Shown here: in pieces, positions 1 through 6,833 of the stretch
How the letters are laid out: every line of letters begins with the position of its first letter
Numbering within the stretch: position 1 is the first letter of the stretch
Assembly (NCBI GenBank): GCA_046336825.1
Contig: JBKDFX010000078.1
Location: 1-12,097, forward strand
Length of the DNA: 12,097 nt
DNA from: Ga0074139 sp046336825
GTDB taxonomy: Bacteria; Bdellovibrionota; Bdellovibrionia; Bdellovibrionales; Bdellovibrionaceae
Reading direction: 5' to 3'
Translations under genes and position numbers: made by a program
The notes under the pieces: model-generated
Seen by the model: only the letters and a program-made list of their open reading frames with translations
Told to the model about the DNA's origin: nothing
Database searches by the model: none

Positions 1-1323
1 GAATGTTTAGCGGCGGGACGAGGGATTAGCTTACCTGCGCAAGCTACTGGTGGATCTAAACTCGCCATTCGTGTTTGTTCAGCTCACGGAGTGGTACGTA
101 AACAGTTCGGTGTCAGCATTGGACAGTTTGAAGGTATCGAAGAACCCATGGCCCGTATTGCGGCCAGCACCTACAGCTTAGAAGCCATGCGTAGGTATAC
201 ACTTGGAGCTTTAGATAAGGGAATTAAGCCTTCCACTATCACGGCCATGCAAAAATATTACTCCACTGAAATGGGTCGTAAAGTGATCAACGATGCCATG
301 GATATTATGGGGGGAGCGGGGATTTCTCTCGGACAAAGAAATTTACTGGGTGAAATTTACGTGGCCACTCCCATTGGAATCACTGTCGAAGGGGCTAATA
401 TTTTAACAAGAACTCTAATCATTTTTGGTCAGGGCGCCATGCGGAGTCACCCCTTTGCTTTTATGGAAGTAAAAGCTGTGGAGTCCAATGATGTGAAACT
501 TCTGGACCATGCTTTTTGGGGACACATCGGACATATTGTCACTAATATCTGCCGTTCAGTTTTACTTTCGCTGACTCGAGGGTATTTAGCGAGCACTCCT
601 GAATGTCATCCTGAAATGCGTCGCTATTTCCGTCGCTTAAAGTGGACTTCTGCTACTTTTGCCATACTAGCGGATGTGGCCATGGGCACTTTGGGTGGTA
701 AGCTTAAAGAAAAACAAAAAATCACCGGTCGATTTGCAGATATTTTAGCGATGATGTACATGGCGACCAGTGTTCTTCGACGTTTTGAAGCGGATGGGCG
801 TCCCAAAGAAGATCTTCCCCTTGTGCATTACAACCTCAAATACATGATGGCAGAAATCCAAAAAGCCTTTGACGGAATTTTCGATAATCTAAAAATTCCC
901 GGTCTTCGTTGGTTTGTTAAAGGTTGGATCGGAGCTTGGTCACGTATTAATTCCATCGGATCTCAAGCTTCAGATGGTTGGTCTCATGAGATTTCTAAGC
1001 GCGTTCTTTACAACGAAGAAGTTCGAAACAGACTCACGGATGGAATTTTCTTTCCTCAGAAAGAGGGCGAGCAGCTCTTGCGATTGGAAAAGGCTCGTAA
1101 AGTTGTTTTAGAAGCGGATGCGGTGGAAGTTAAAATGCGTAAAGCTGTGAAGTCTGGTGCCATTCCAAAAGCCAAGGGTCCTGCGCTTTATGACTCGGCC
1201 AAAGCCAAGGGTGTCATTACCCCAGCTGAGTTTGATCTAATGAAGCAAGTGGACGCCGTTCGTTTGGACGCAGTCACTGTGGACGATTTCTCGGAATCTG
1301 AGTATCAAAACAAAATTCCCTAG
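1..1323 (+). CDS. fadE: Acyl-CoA dehydrogenase FadE, C-terminal half (5' end outside window)
   Basis: The reading frame is open from base 1, so only the last 440 residues are seen; E. coli FadE has about 814. FadE oxidises acyl-CoA to trans-2-enoyl-CoA with FAD, the first step of fatty-acid beta-oxidation. The fragment begins inside the dehydrogenase domain. Around fragment residues 103-106 it has GGAG, and near 128-150 the segment TVEGANILTR...IFGQGAMRSHPF, closely matching E. coli FadE as I remember it. Glu130 (codon 388-390) is at the position of the catalytic base of this superfamily. The remainder matches the FadE-specific C-terminal extension (DUF1974-type), including HIGHI, LTRG, the LGGKLK segment, a DLPLVH motif and a VDDF motif near the end. 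Nothing indicates truncation other than the window edge. The gene converges with the next one and is followed by a hairpin terminator. Family assignment is secure; substrate chain length is not visible. Confidence 0.95.
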   Translation, partial: ECLAAGRGISLPAQATGGSKLAIRVCSAHGVVRKQFGVSIGQFEGIEEPMARIAASTYSLEAMRRYTLGALDKGIKPSTITAMQKYYSTEMGRKVINDAMDIMGGAGISLGQRNLLGEIYVATPIGITVEGANILTRTLIIFGQGAMRSHPFAFMEVKAVESNDVKLLDHAFWGHIGHIVTNICRSVLLSLTRGYLASTPECHPEMRRYFRRLKWTSATFAILADVAMGTLGGKLKEKQKITGRFADILAMMYMATSVLRRFEADGRPKEDLPLVHYNLKYMMAEIQKAFDGIFDNLKIPGLRWFVKGWIGAWSRINSIGSQASDGWSHEISKRVLYNEEVRNRLTDGIFFPQKEGEQLLRLEKARKVVLEADAVEVKMRKAVKSGAIPKAKGPALYDSAKAKGVITPAEFDLMKQVDAVRLDAVTVDDFSESEYQNKIP

Positions 1324-1346
1324 TTCTACTTAATGAACCCACTCAA

Positions 1347-1390
1347 AATGAGATCCACTATTTCTAGTGGGTCTCATTAGATTTTAATTT
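1347..1390. terminator. Probable bidirectional intrinsic terminator after fadE
   Basis: A 14-bp stem (left arm 1347-1360, AATGAGATCCACTA; right arm 1365-1378, TAGTGGGTCTCATT) closes a TTTC loop, with one G-T pair. On the + strand it is followed by the T-rich stretch AGATTTTAATTT, 24 bp after the fadE stop. Read on the - strand, the same stem is followed by TTTTGAG, so it could also end transcription of the convergent gene at 1540-2484. The arrangement fits termination between convergent genes. An alternative pairing of CCCACT (1338-1343) with AGTGGG (1366-1371) is possible but shorter. Confidence 0.8.
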
Positions 1391-1539
1391 ATGAAAATAC
1401 TCACTTGATTGGACCGAGTCTCGATCGATTATCACAAGCAGTAGAAAAATATTAAGAAGTTTAAAGTTCAGCCCAACAACAAAATACTTTATAGTTAAGT
1501 CGGATTCTAAACATCACTCAATTTTAATTCAGTTAAATT

Positions 1540-2484
1540 TCAATTTTGAAAAAATCTTTCTATGTCTTTCATAAATGGAGAAATCTTAATTCGAGCCGAA
1601 TTACCGAGAATAACAATTTCAATCTCAAGACCAAATGGAGTACGCGCTGTCTTGGGCATTCCCCACTCTCGGTCGTGTATATCTGAAGAGTATGTATTTA
1701 TACGAACTTCACCTTTAGCAAGCAATTCTAGAAGAACGCTTTTGGGTATCTTGGTGATGTAAGTTGGGAGAGGTTCCCTCTCGGAGTTATATCGATTCAT
1801 AAAAATGTAACGATTTAAAGCAAAATGAATACCACCGTGGGGGAATTTCGTAAGTATTTTGTCAGTATGACCGTTAACCCAAGCTTCCGCCTCGGCTGGA
1901 TGCATAGTCCTCGAAAGGGTTAGAAATTGACTACTAATAGTTTCTAAAATTAATTTGGATTGATCCCCAATCAGTATTTCATTAGAGAAGCCTCGATAAA
2001 CCACTCTAAAATCACGTTCTATTTTGCCCTTTTCTTGGTGAATTCGATAAGAATCTGAAATAAAGGCAACCAACCCGTTAGATCTTATTTTGAATTGACG
2101 TATTGTATTCCCATTTTGATCTGGCAAATTCGTTGCTACTTCAAAAGTGAATTCCCAAAAATGATCATGTGGAAGAATTCGAGGGCGCTTTGTTTTTTTA
2201 TTCCAGGCTAACTTGACGTGCTCGGCATTCTGGCCCCCAAGAAATTCTGAATTTGAATTGTAGAGGTTCTGCGCAAGGTCTTTAATGCCGACAATAGTCT
2301 CAGGTTCAAGCATATCAGAAAAAGTTAGTTTTTTTTGAACTGCTAGCTTAAATCCATCAATGGCCTTAAGAGTGGCTGCACAGGATTGTTGGGCAAATGC
2401 AAAATGATTCGACGGTAAGACAATCATCCAAAGGAATCCGGCTAATATATAAGTACTAAATTTGAATGCAAAAATTTGCTTCAT
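1540..2484 (-). CDS. Exported protein of unknown family, 314 aa
   Basis: I do not recognise a family. The N-terminus has a typical signal peptide: basic start (MKQ...K), a hydrophobic stretch from about residue 10 to 24, and a probable signal peptidase I site after AFA around residues 29-31. It is not a lipoprotein, since the only nearby cysteine (about residue 34) follows QQS and not a lipobox. The mature part is a mixed alpha/beta protein with many aromatic and charged residues, including HDHFWEFTF, a FPHGGIHFALNRYIFMNRY segment and an HDREWGMPKT segment, the last two rich in His/Arg as in some enzyme active sites; no catalytic motif can be named. The start is the first Met before the signal peptide; no clear Shine-Dalgarno precedes it. 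It lies downstream of and parallel to the lipoprotein gene at 2656-4134, 171 bp away, so co-transcription is uncertain. Its 3' part looks AT-richer than fadE. It may be a lineage-restricted gene. Confidence 0.8.
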   Translation of the reverse strand: MKQIFAFKFSTYILAGFLWMIVLPSNHFAFAQQSCAATLKAIDGFKLAVQKKLTFSDMLEPETIVGIKDLAQNLYNSNSEFLGGQNAEHVKLAWNKKTKRPRILPHDHFWEFTFEVATNLPDQNGNTIRQFKIRSNGLVAFISDSYRIHQEKGKIERDFRVVYRGFSNEILIGDQSKLILETISSQFLTLSRTMHPAEAEAWVNGHTDKILTKFPHGGIHFALNRYIFMNRYNSEREPLPTYITKIPKSVLLELLAKGEVRINTYSSDIHDREWGMPKTARTPFGLEIEIVILGNSARIKISPFMKDIERFFQN

Positions 2485-2510
2485 AGATATTAATCAAATG
2501 CGAAAACAAG

Positions 2511-2540
2511 GCCAATTTGCAGTTCATTTCTGCCAATTTG
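2511..2540. repeat. Two 9-bp direct repeats, 21 bp apart, upstream of the 1540-2484 gene
   Basis: GCCAATTTG occurs at 2511-2519 and again at 2532-2540, a period of 21 bp or two helical turns, 27-56 bp upstream of the start codon at 2484. GCAG and CTGC, close by, are also inverted to each other. The helical phasing and location fit binding sites for a dimeric or tandem-binding regulator, but no known operator was recognised and the AT-rich repeats could be chance. Confidence 0.35.
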
Positions 2541-2655
2541 AATTACATAAAACCCACACCTCACTGACTATGAGGACATAATCTGATCTGAACTTTTTAG
2601 CGCAACTGGGATTTGTAACCCTGAGAGCCTTTCAGCTCATTCAAGTGGAGCAGTT

Positions 2656-4134
2656 CTATCTCAATTTATCCAAAAGACCTTCATCGGTGAAGGTCTCAAA
2701 ATCCAGACTAGTATCAAAGTCATCAACAAATACATCTTTCATCAGTTCCTTGTGATTTTCTAAAAGCTCGATGGGATTTTGCAGGGATCTAGAACTCATA
2801 GATACAAAATACTGAGCGCGGCTGCTTTTGAGATTGGCACTGACTGTTTTTAAGTTAATGCCTCCAATTTGAATTTGTGGCGATGACTTTTTAAGGTCAG
2901 CATTCAAGGCTGACTCAAGCAAACAGGAATTAATTAATGATTTTTCGAGTTTTTCTTTGATTTCAGTTTTAGCAGTGACCATTGAGCAAGCCGTGTTGTT
3001 GAGGTCTGCGTTTCTATCGGTGATTTGAAGAGTTGCTTCATATCTGAAGCGATTTTCATAATTCTTCAAATTTGAGGACTTGAGCTCATCAGGCAATTGC
3101 CCTTGGGAAAGTTTTTTAATTGTTTGAACGGCCAATGTCCATTCTGCATCTTTGTCACTCAGACGATTGATCAAGTAGGCGTTCAGACCTACCTCACCAC
3201 AAAGAAGATGTCCTGAACAGTTTTCTTTTTTTAGAGTTTCACGAACTTGAGATATCAGATCATCATTGATTTCTAAGTCTTTTGATTTTGCAAAAGAAAT
3301 GAACTCATTCCAGATTTTGATTTGTTTTTCTATTCGAGCTTGAACAAGGTCTTTAAATTGTTCAGTGATAGCAAAATTAGCTAAGTAAAGTCCCTTTACT
3401 TTGCCAGGAAATTGTTCAGCTAATCTCAGGGCGATAAGGCCTGCACTGCTGTAGGACCAAACTTTCCAAGCTTGATCTTTGAGAATCTTTTCGCGAATTT
3501 TTTCGATTTCGCTGGCTATGGACTTAGCTGAGAAAACATTTTGAATTTGATTGCTCGAATTAATTTTTCCAAAAGCTTCTGAACAGTTTTCGCCACGAAT
3601 ATCCACGAAGATGGGATCGAATTGATATCTTTTAGCGAGAGCCAGAAAACTTTCGGCTAGAGATTTATCCATCTCGCTGCGTGAATTGCTCAGCATCAAA
3701 ACAGGGTTTTTAAGCAGACTATTTTTAGGAGCAAAAGCCAGATAAATAAGTTTTGCACTGGTATAGTTAGAGGCTCCGGAGACAATTTGTTTTTTTTCCC
3801 AACCTGCACTTGTCATTTTTGTTACATAATCTTTGCATTCGGTAGAATTCTCGTTGTTCAGAGCTCGTGAATTTTCATCAGCTGCGGAGGGAGGAGCTGT
3901 TGTTGTGCCAGTTCCCTGATTGGCCCCAGATGAACCTGCTGGTGGCTGCTGTTGTTGTGATTGTTCACCTGGTTTTAAGGTTTGTGAACCGCTTTGAGGT
4001 GAACCTGTGGGTGATCCAGTGGCTTTGGCCCGATTGGTCTTAATGGGGTTGGATTTATTGTTGGATTTGCATCCCACAAGAGCTAATGAGCTAACCAAAG
4101 ACAAAACAAGTAACGGACGCATTGAATTCACCAT
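2656..4134 (-). CDS. Lipoprotein with alpha/beta-hydrolase-like core, 492 aa
   Basis: The chosen start (ATG at 4134-4132) has GGAGG four bases upstream and directly begins a lipoprotein signal peptide with lipobox LALVGC, lipidated Cys22; a longer open frame to 4272 has no such signals. Residues 23-95 are a low-complexity Ser/Gly/Pro/Gln/Thr linker. Residues 125-255 then resemble the alpha/beta-hydrolase core: a PVLMLSNSRS strand and turn, FDPIFVDIRGENCSE (the usual D.RG.G.S), and VWSYSSAGLIALRLAEQFPGKVKGLYLAN, aligning to the GxSxG nucleophile elbow with Ser229 as nucleophile and the flanking glycines changed to Ser and Ala. After a helical insertion (about 256-420), residues 437-492 fit the last strands, but the usual Asp and His are not apparent: the Asp region reads SMSSRSLQNP and the final segment has no histidine after His461. 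It could be an unusual or inactive hydrolase. The fold assignment comes from motif pattern alone. Confidence 0.72.
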   Translation of the reverse strand: MVNSMRPLLVLSLVSSLALVGCKSNNKSNPIKTNRAKATGSPTGSPQSGSQTLKPGEQSQQQQPPAGSSGANQGTGTTTAPPSAADENSRALNNENSTECKDYVTKMTSAGWEKKQIVSGASNYTSAKLIYLAFAPKNSLLKNPVLMLSNSRSEMDKSLAESFLALAKRYQFDPIFVDIRGENCSEAFGKINSSNQIQNVFSAKSIASEIEKIREKILKDQAWKVWSYSSAGLIALRLAEQFPGKVKGLYLANFAITEQFKDLVQARIEKQIKIWNEFISFAKSKDLEINDDLISQVRETLKKENCSGHLLCGEVGLNAYLINRLSDKDAEWTLAVQTIKKLSQGQLPDELKSSNLKNYENRFRYEATLQITDRNADLNNTACSMVTAKTEIKEKLEKSLINSCLLESALNADLKKSSPQIQIGGINLKTVSANLKSSRAQYFVSMSSRSLQNPIELLENHKELMKDVFVDDFDTSLDFETFTDEGLLDKLR

Positions 4135-4302
4135 AGATCCTCCAAAGTTTTTCACTTCGCTAGAATGTATTTGCAAACTCAAATCCAAATGGAAGTGTGC
4201 CAAATTGAAATTTATTTTCTCTATTCTCAAAATCAGAGGGTCTGCAGAAATGATTTCAATATGAGACGTCAAGTTTAAGTTCCCATGTGACGAAAATAAG
4301 GC
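4135..4302. other. Divergent intergenic region
   Basis: This 168-bp AT-rich stretch separates the divergently transcribed lipoprotein gene (-) and the small exported-protein gene (+), so it should hold promoters for both. I looked for -35/-10 pairs: TTGAAA (4205-4210) with TATTCT (4222-4227) are only 11 bp apart and do not form a standard promoter. No convincing promoter or operator was found. Confidence 0.4.
4139..4143 (-). promoter_or_regulatory. Shine-Dalgarno deciding the lipoprotein start
   Basis: CCTCC on the + strand reads GGAGG on the - strand, four bases before ATG at 4134-4132. It favours this start over the upstream frame opening at 4272 and over the next ATG at 4122, which begins only four codons into the same signal peptide. 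Confidence 0.75.
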
Positions 4303-4977
4303 ATGCGGTTTTTGCGAGGACTCTCTATTTTAGGAATGTTGACCAGCCTGGCCTTGATGGTGTTTCAGGATTCTGGACTTGCAGAAAAAATGTCCCCGTC
4401 ATCAAATAAAAATCCATCGGGTGAGAATACAACCAATCCAAAAATTGGTATGGTAGAAACCTTAAAGACACTGCAAAAATTAAAAAAAATGCGACAGGAA
4501 ATGGAAAACGGTTTGCATACAGATTGTTTTGATTGTCCGCAAAAACAATTGAACAAGATGGAAATTTCCAAAACAGCTGTTGCTCAAAGAAACCCCTCAC
4601 AGGAGCTAGAAACACCTCCGCCTTTAACCAATAATAATTCATCACCTAGTTCTGAAGGTCACAGCCTTGAAATGCCAAGCTTGAAGGTGACTTACCAACC
4701 CCCAGGTTTGGGTTCTCAGACAGTTGAATTGACGGGTCAAAAAAGCTTTAGGCAGATGGAGCTCACAAAAAACTCAGTGATACTATTTGAAATTCCAAAA
4801 GATCTGACTCGATGTCTTTATAAAAACACCAAAGGCGTGATGATGGAATGTTCTAAATCCAGTGATCTCTCATCACTTCGTATGGTGGAAACTCATGATA
4901 TTGGACTTCATCAATTTCAGTTTATTCATAACAAGAAAGTTTTTGAATATCGCTTGCAAGTTTTAGGGATTCGCTAA
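4303..4977 (+). CDS. Small exported protein of unknown function, 224 aa
   Basis: I do not recognise a family. Residues 1-27 form a signal peptide (Arg2 and Arg5, hydrophobic core from about 7 to 21, likely cleavage after SGLA). Then comes a polar segment rich in Ser, Asn and Pro (30-48), a short basic helix (51-68), a C75-F-D-C78 pair, a Pro/Asn/Ser-rich linker (95-122), and a C-terminal domain of about 100 residues predicted as beta strands with Cys171 and Cys183. The four cysteines could form disulfides, as expected for an exported protein. In-frame TAA at 4297-4299 fixes the start at or after 4303; the Shine-Dalgarno is poor (AAGG one base away), and ATG at 4336 is an alternative that would leave the hydrophobic core but remove both arginines. 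Its stop is 2 bp from the RNase Y stop on the other strand. Confidence 0.75.
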   Translation: MRFLRGLSILGMLTSLALMVFQDSGLAEKMSPSSNKNPSGENTTNPKIGMVETLKTLQKLKKMRQEMENGLHTDCFDCPQKQLNKMEISKTAVAQRNPSQELETPPPLTNNNSSPSSEGHSLEMPSLKVTYQPPGLGSQTVELTGQKSFRQMELTKNSVILFEIPKDLTRCLYKNTKGVMMECSKSSDLSSLRMVETHDIGLHQFQFIHNKKVFEYRLQVLGIR

Positions 4978-4979
4978 TT

Positions 4980-6569
4980 TTAACGATTCATCTGCAGAGT
5001 GGACTCAGAAGTGGCCGTTTCGCGAACCACCACCACTTTGATTTGTCCCGGATAGCTGCATTCATTTTCGATTCGATCCGCAATCTTTCGGGAAATTTCG
5101 AGGGATTGCATGTCGTTAATTTTTCTCGAATTCACGAGCACTCGGCACTCGCGCCCACCGTTAAGTACAAAACAATCCGTCACACCTTCAAAGCTTCTGG
5201 CAATGTCTTGAATTTCTGTGACTTTTTGCGTGTAACTTTCCATGGTGGATCTGCGAGCTCCTGGACGGGCGCCTGAAATCGCATCCGCTGCAATCACGAT
5301 AAATGCTTCCGGAGAATTGGGAGTGACATCGTAGTGGTGAGCGCGAACATTGTGAACGATGTGAGCCTTTTCGTTTCGTTTTTCGATAAAATCAGCACCG
5401 ATCATGGCATGGCCGCCGTCGAGGGCGTGATCCATGGATTTACCGATGTCATGTAAAAGACCAGATCTACGAGAGTCTTTGACGTGAGCGTGAATCTCAG
5501 ACGCTAAAAGACCTGCCAACCAACCCACTTCGCCGCAATGGAAGTATTGATTCTGAGTGAAAGAGTAGCGGTACCTGAGACTTCCCATCATCTGTTTAAT
5601 TTCAGGGTGCAGATCGGGTTGGCGCAACTCACGAGCAAGAGCATCACCATCAATCTGAATTTGTTTAAAAAGTTCATTTTTGGTTTGTTCAGCCACCCGA
5701 GGAATGCTGTGAGCATTAAGATCTCGACGATTTTTTATCAGTTTTTCCAAAACACGCCGAGTGAGTTCGCGTCTGACGGGATCGAAACCCGCCACTCCCA
5801 CATTTTCTTGTCCACTTTCAACAATGATATCGCAGCCGCAGGCATTTTGTATGGCTTGAGCAATTTCTGGTTTATTGAGGGCATCAAAAAAACTTTGATC
5901 GGGAATGGCAACAGCGCCAATTCCCCTTTCGGAGCAGTAGGGTCTGATAAATCGATCCAAAGCTGTATCGAGAACATTTTTAGCGATGGATTCTGAATTG
6001 TCTTTGAGCTCATCATCCACGTGCTCCAGATATTTTTCACAACGCTTCCGAGTTTCTTCTTCAAGTCTTTGGACAAGGCTAAGTAAGGTCTCTTGTGGGT
6101 CCAATTTGAAATGAGTTTGGATCTTTTCTAAAATGGCATTTTGGGCGTTTTTAATTTCCAGCTTTCTGGCTTCCCAAGTTTTTTGTTTTTGCTCCAAGGT
6201 CTTTTCCAGATCCTTGAGCTTGGTTTCAAAATCTTTGAGCTCTTGTCTTTTGACGCTGTGTCGATCGTCTAATTTTTTCTTTTTCTCATCCACTTGATTT
6301 TGAAGATCTTCTGTCTTTTCTTCGAGCTTCAAAAGTTCATTTTCGGATTTAGTCCAAAGCTCGAGCTCAATTTCGGTCTTTTTTTCTTGCTGCTCCAGAC
6401 GGAGCATTTCTAAGTCATTTTGAGTTTCGCTGTGAATTTCTTGTGCGTCTTCTTGGGCTTTTTCAATGATAAACTTGCGAAAGCTCCGAAAAATAAAAAT
6501 CCCTAAAACACCCCCGATAAGGGCGCTCATCGAAATACCAACTGCTAGATTCAACCAAGGTAAGTTCAT
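4980..6569 (-). CDS. rny: Ribonuclease Y-type HD endoribonuclease with degenerate KH domain, 529 aa
   Basis: RNase Y is a membrane-anchored endoribonuclease that starts mRNA decay. The order of parts and length match the family (B. subtilis about 520 aa): a membrane anchor at residues 7-27, a long charged coiled coil (about 35-200), a KH-like region (about 215-285), an HD domain (about 340-440) and the C-terminal RNase Y domain. Metal and catalytic residues are kept: His344, His373-Asp374 in HDIGK, His387, His411-His412 and Asp429 in AADA. ARPGARRSTMESY and the YPGQIKVVVVRET end are family hallmarks. The KH region keeps its later part (GFDPVRRELTRRVLEKLI, 261-278), but where the family has GRIIGREGRN this protein has FDALNKPEIAQ (228-238), so the RNA-binding GXXG loop is absent. 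AGGA seven bases before the ATG supports the start. Whether a second, canonical RNase Y exists elsewhere cannot be seen here. Confidence 0.92.
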   Translation of the reverse strand: MNLPWLNLAVGISMSALIGGVLGIFIFRSFRKFIIEKAQEDAQEIHSETQNDLEMLRLEQQEKKTEIELELWTKSENELLKLEEKTEDLQNQVDEKKKKLDDRHSVKRQELKDFETKLKDLEKTLEQKQKTWEARKLEIKNAQNAILEKIQTHFKLDPQETLLSLVQRLEEETRKRCEKYLEHVDDELKDNSESIAKNVLDTALDRFIRPYCSERGIGAVAIPDQSFFDALNKPEIAQAIQNACGCDIIVESGQENVGVAGFDPVRRELTRRVLEKLIKNRRDLNAHSIPRVAEQTKNELFKQIQIDGDALARELRQPDLHPEIKQMMGSLRYRYSFTQNQYFHCGEVGWLAGLLASEIHAHVKDSRRSGLLHDIGKSMDHALDGGHAMIGADFIEKRNEKAHIVHNVRAHHYDVTPNSPEAFIVIAADAISGARPGARRSTMESYTQKVTEIQDIARSFEGVTDCFVLNGGRECRVLVNSRKINDMQSLEISRKIADRIENECSYPGQIKVVVVRETATSESTLQMNR

Positions 6570-6591
6570 GACCTCATCCTATGCGGGCTGA

Positions 6592-6622
6592 AGTCTAGGA
6601 ACAACTAAATGCTTTGAGTCAA
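6592..6622 (-). promoter_or_regulatory. Possible promoter of the RNase Y gene
   Basis: On the - strand TTGACT (6622-6617, five of six consensus bases) is followed after 19 bp by TAGACT (6597-6592, four of six). Transcription would start near 6585, giving a short leader with AGGA at 6580-6577 before the ATG. The spacer is longer than the optimal 17 bp, so this is a tentative call. Confidence 0.3.
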
Positions 6623-6722
6623 ATTGCGAGGAAACTGGACCAAAGCCCGAAGTCACTGAGTCATGGGTTCCTGATGCTGTGCAGGCAGAAGTAGAGTGAT
6701 CGCAACTTCAATGGAGGAGTCC

Positions 6723-6806
6723 ATGAAAACCAAAGAAGACAATTTACCTTCAAGCCATTTGCCTCGACCCAATCGTCGTCGCAAACGACGATTGGCGGGT
6801 TGGTAG
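6723..6806 (+). CDS. Possible small arginine-rich protein, 27 aa
   Basis: This 27-codon frame (ATG 6723, TAG 6804-6806) has a near-perfect Shine-Dalgarno, GGAGGAG at 6713-6719, three bases before the ATG if counted from its end and five from its GGAGG core. The peptide starts MKTKEDNLPSS, passes through HLPRPN and ends with a strongly basic cluster RRRKRR followed by LAGW. It has no hydrophobic segment, so it would be soluble and probably binds nucleic acid or acidic partners. The frame is open further upstream to 6675 with an ATG at 6711 and a GTG at 6696, neither preceded by a ribosome site. No promoter is evident, and the two flanking genes are on the other strand. It may be a real small gene or a chance frame; the ribosome site is the main support. 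Confidence 0.35.
   Translation: MKTKEDNLPSSHLPRPNRRRKRRLAGW
6769..6795. repeat. Perfect 11-bp inverted repeat, 5-base loop
   Basis: CCAATCGTCGT (6769-6779) and ACGACGATTGG (6785-6795) pair perfectly around CGCAA. In RNA from either strand it would be a very stable hairpin. It lies between the DUF4360 gene and the RNase Y gene, both on the - strand, and inside the small + strand ORF, over its Arg codons. No T-run follows on either side, so it is not a standard intrinsic terminator. It may be a transcript-end or processing structure for the DUF4360 mRNA, an attenuation or protein-binding site, or a by-product of the Arg codons CGT-CGT-CGC and CGA-CGA. Confidence 0.85.
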
Positions 6807-6833
6807 TCTCTCGAGATCACTTTCTTTCTCTTC

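Noticed and set aside
2487..2515. Promoter-like TTGGCC, 17 bp, TAATAT on the - strand before the 1540-2484 gene
   Set aside because: The -10 lies three bases from the ATG, so transcription would start at or inside the start codon.
2559..2575. CCTCA/TGAGG 5-bp hairpin between two - strand genes
   Set aside because: The stem is short with a 7-base loop, and the nearest T-run is six bases away; too weak to call a terminator for the lipoprotein gene. The rest of 2485-2655 shows only other short imperfect hairpins.
4135..4272. 46-residue N-terminal extension of the lipoprotein
   Set aside because: It would bury the lipoprotein signal peptide, and the GGAGG before ATG 4134 marks the real start.
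5538..5996. 152-codon open frame on the + strand inside the RNase Y gene
   Set aside because: It is wholly antisense to well-conserved KH/HD coding sequence and shows no motif or ribosome site; other antisense frames in pst genes were dropped for the same reason.
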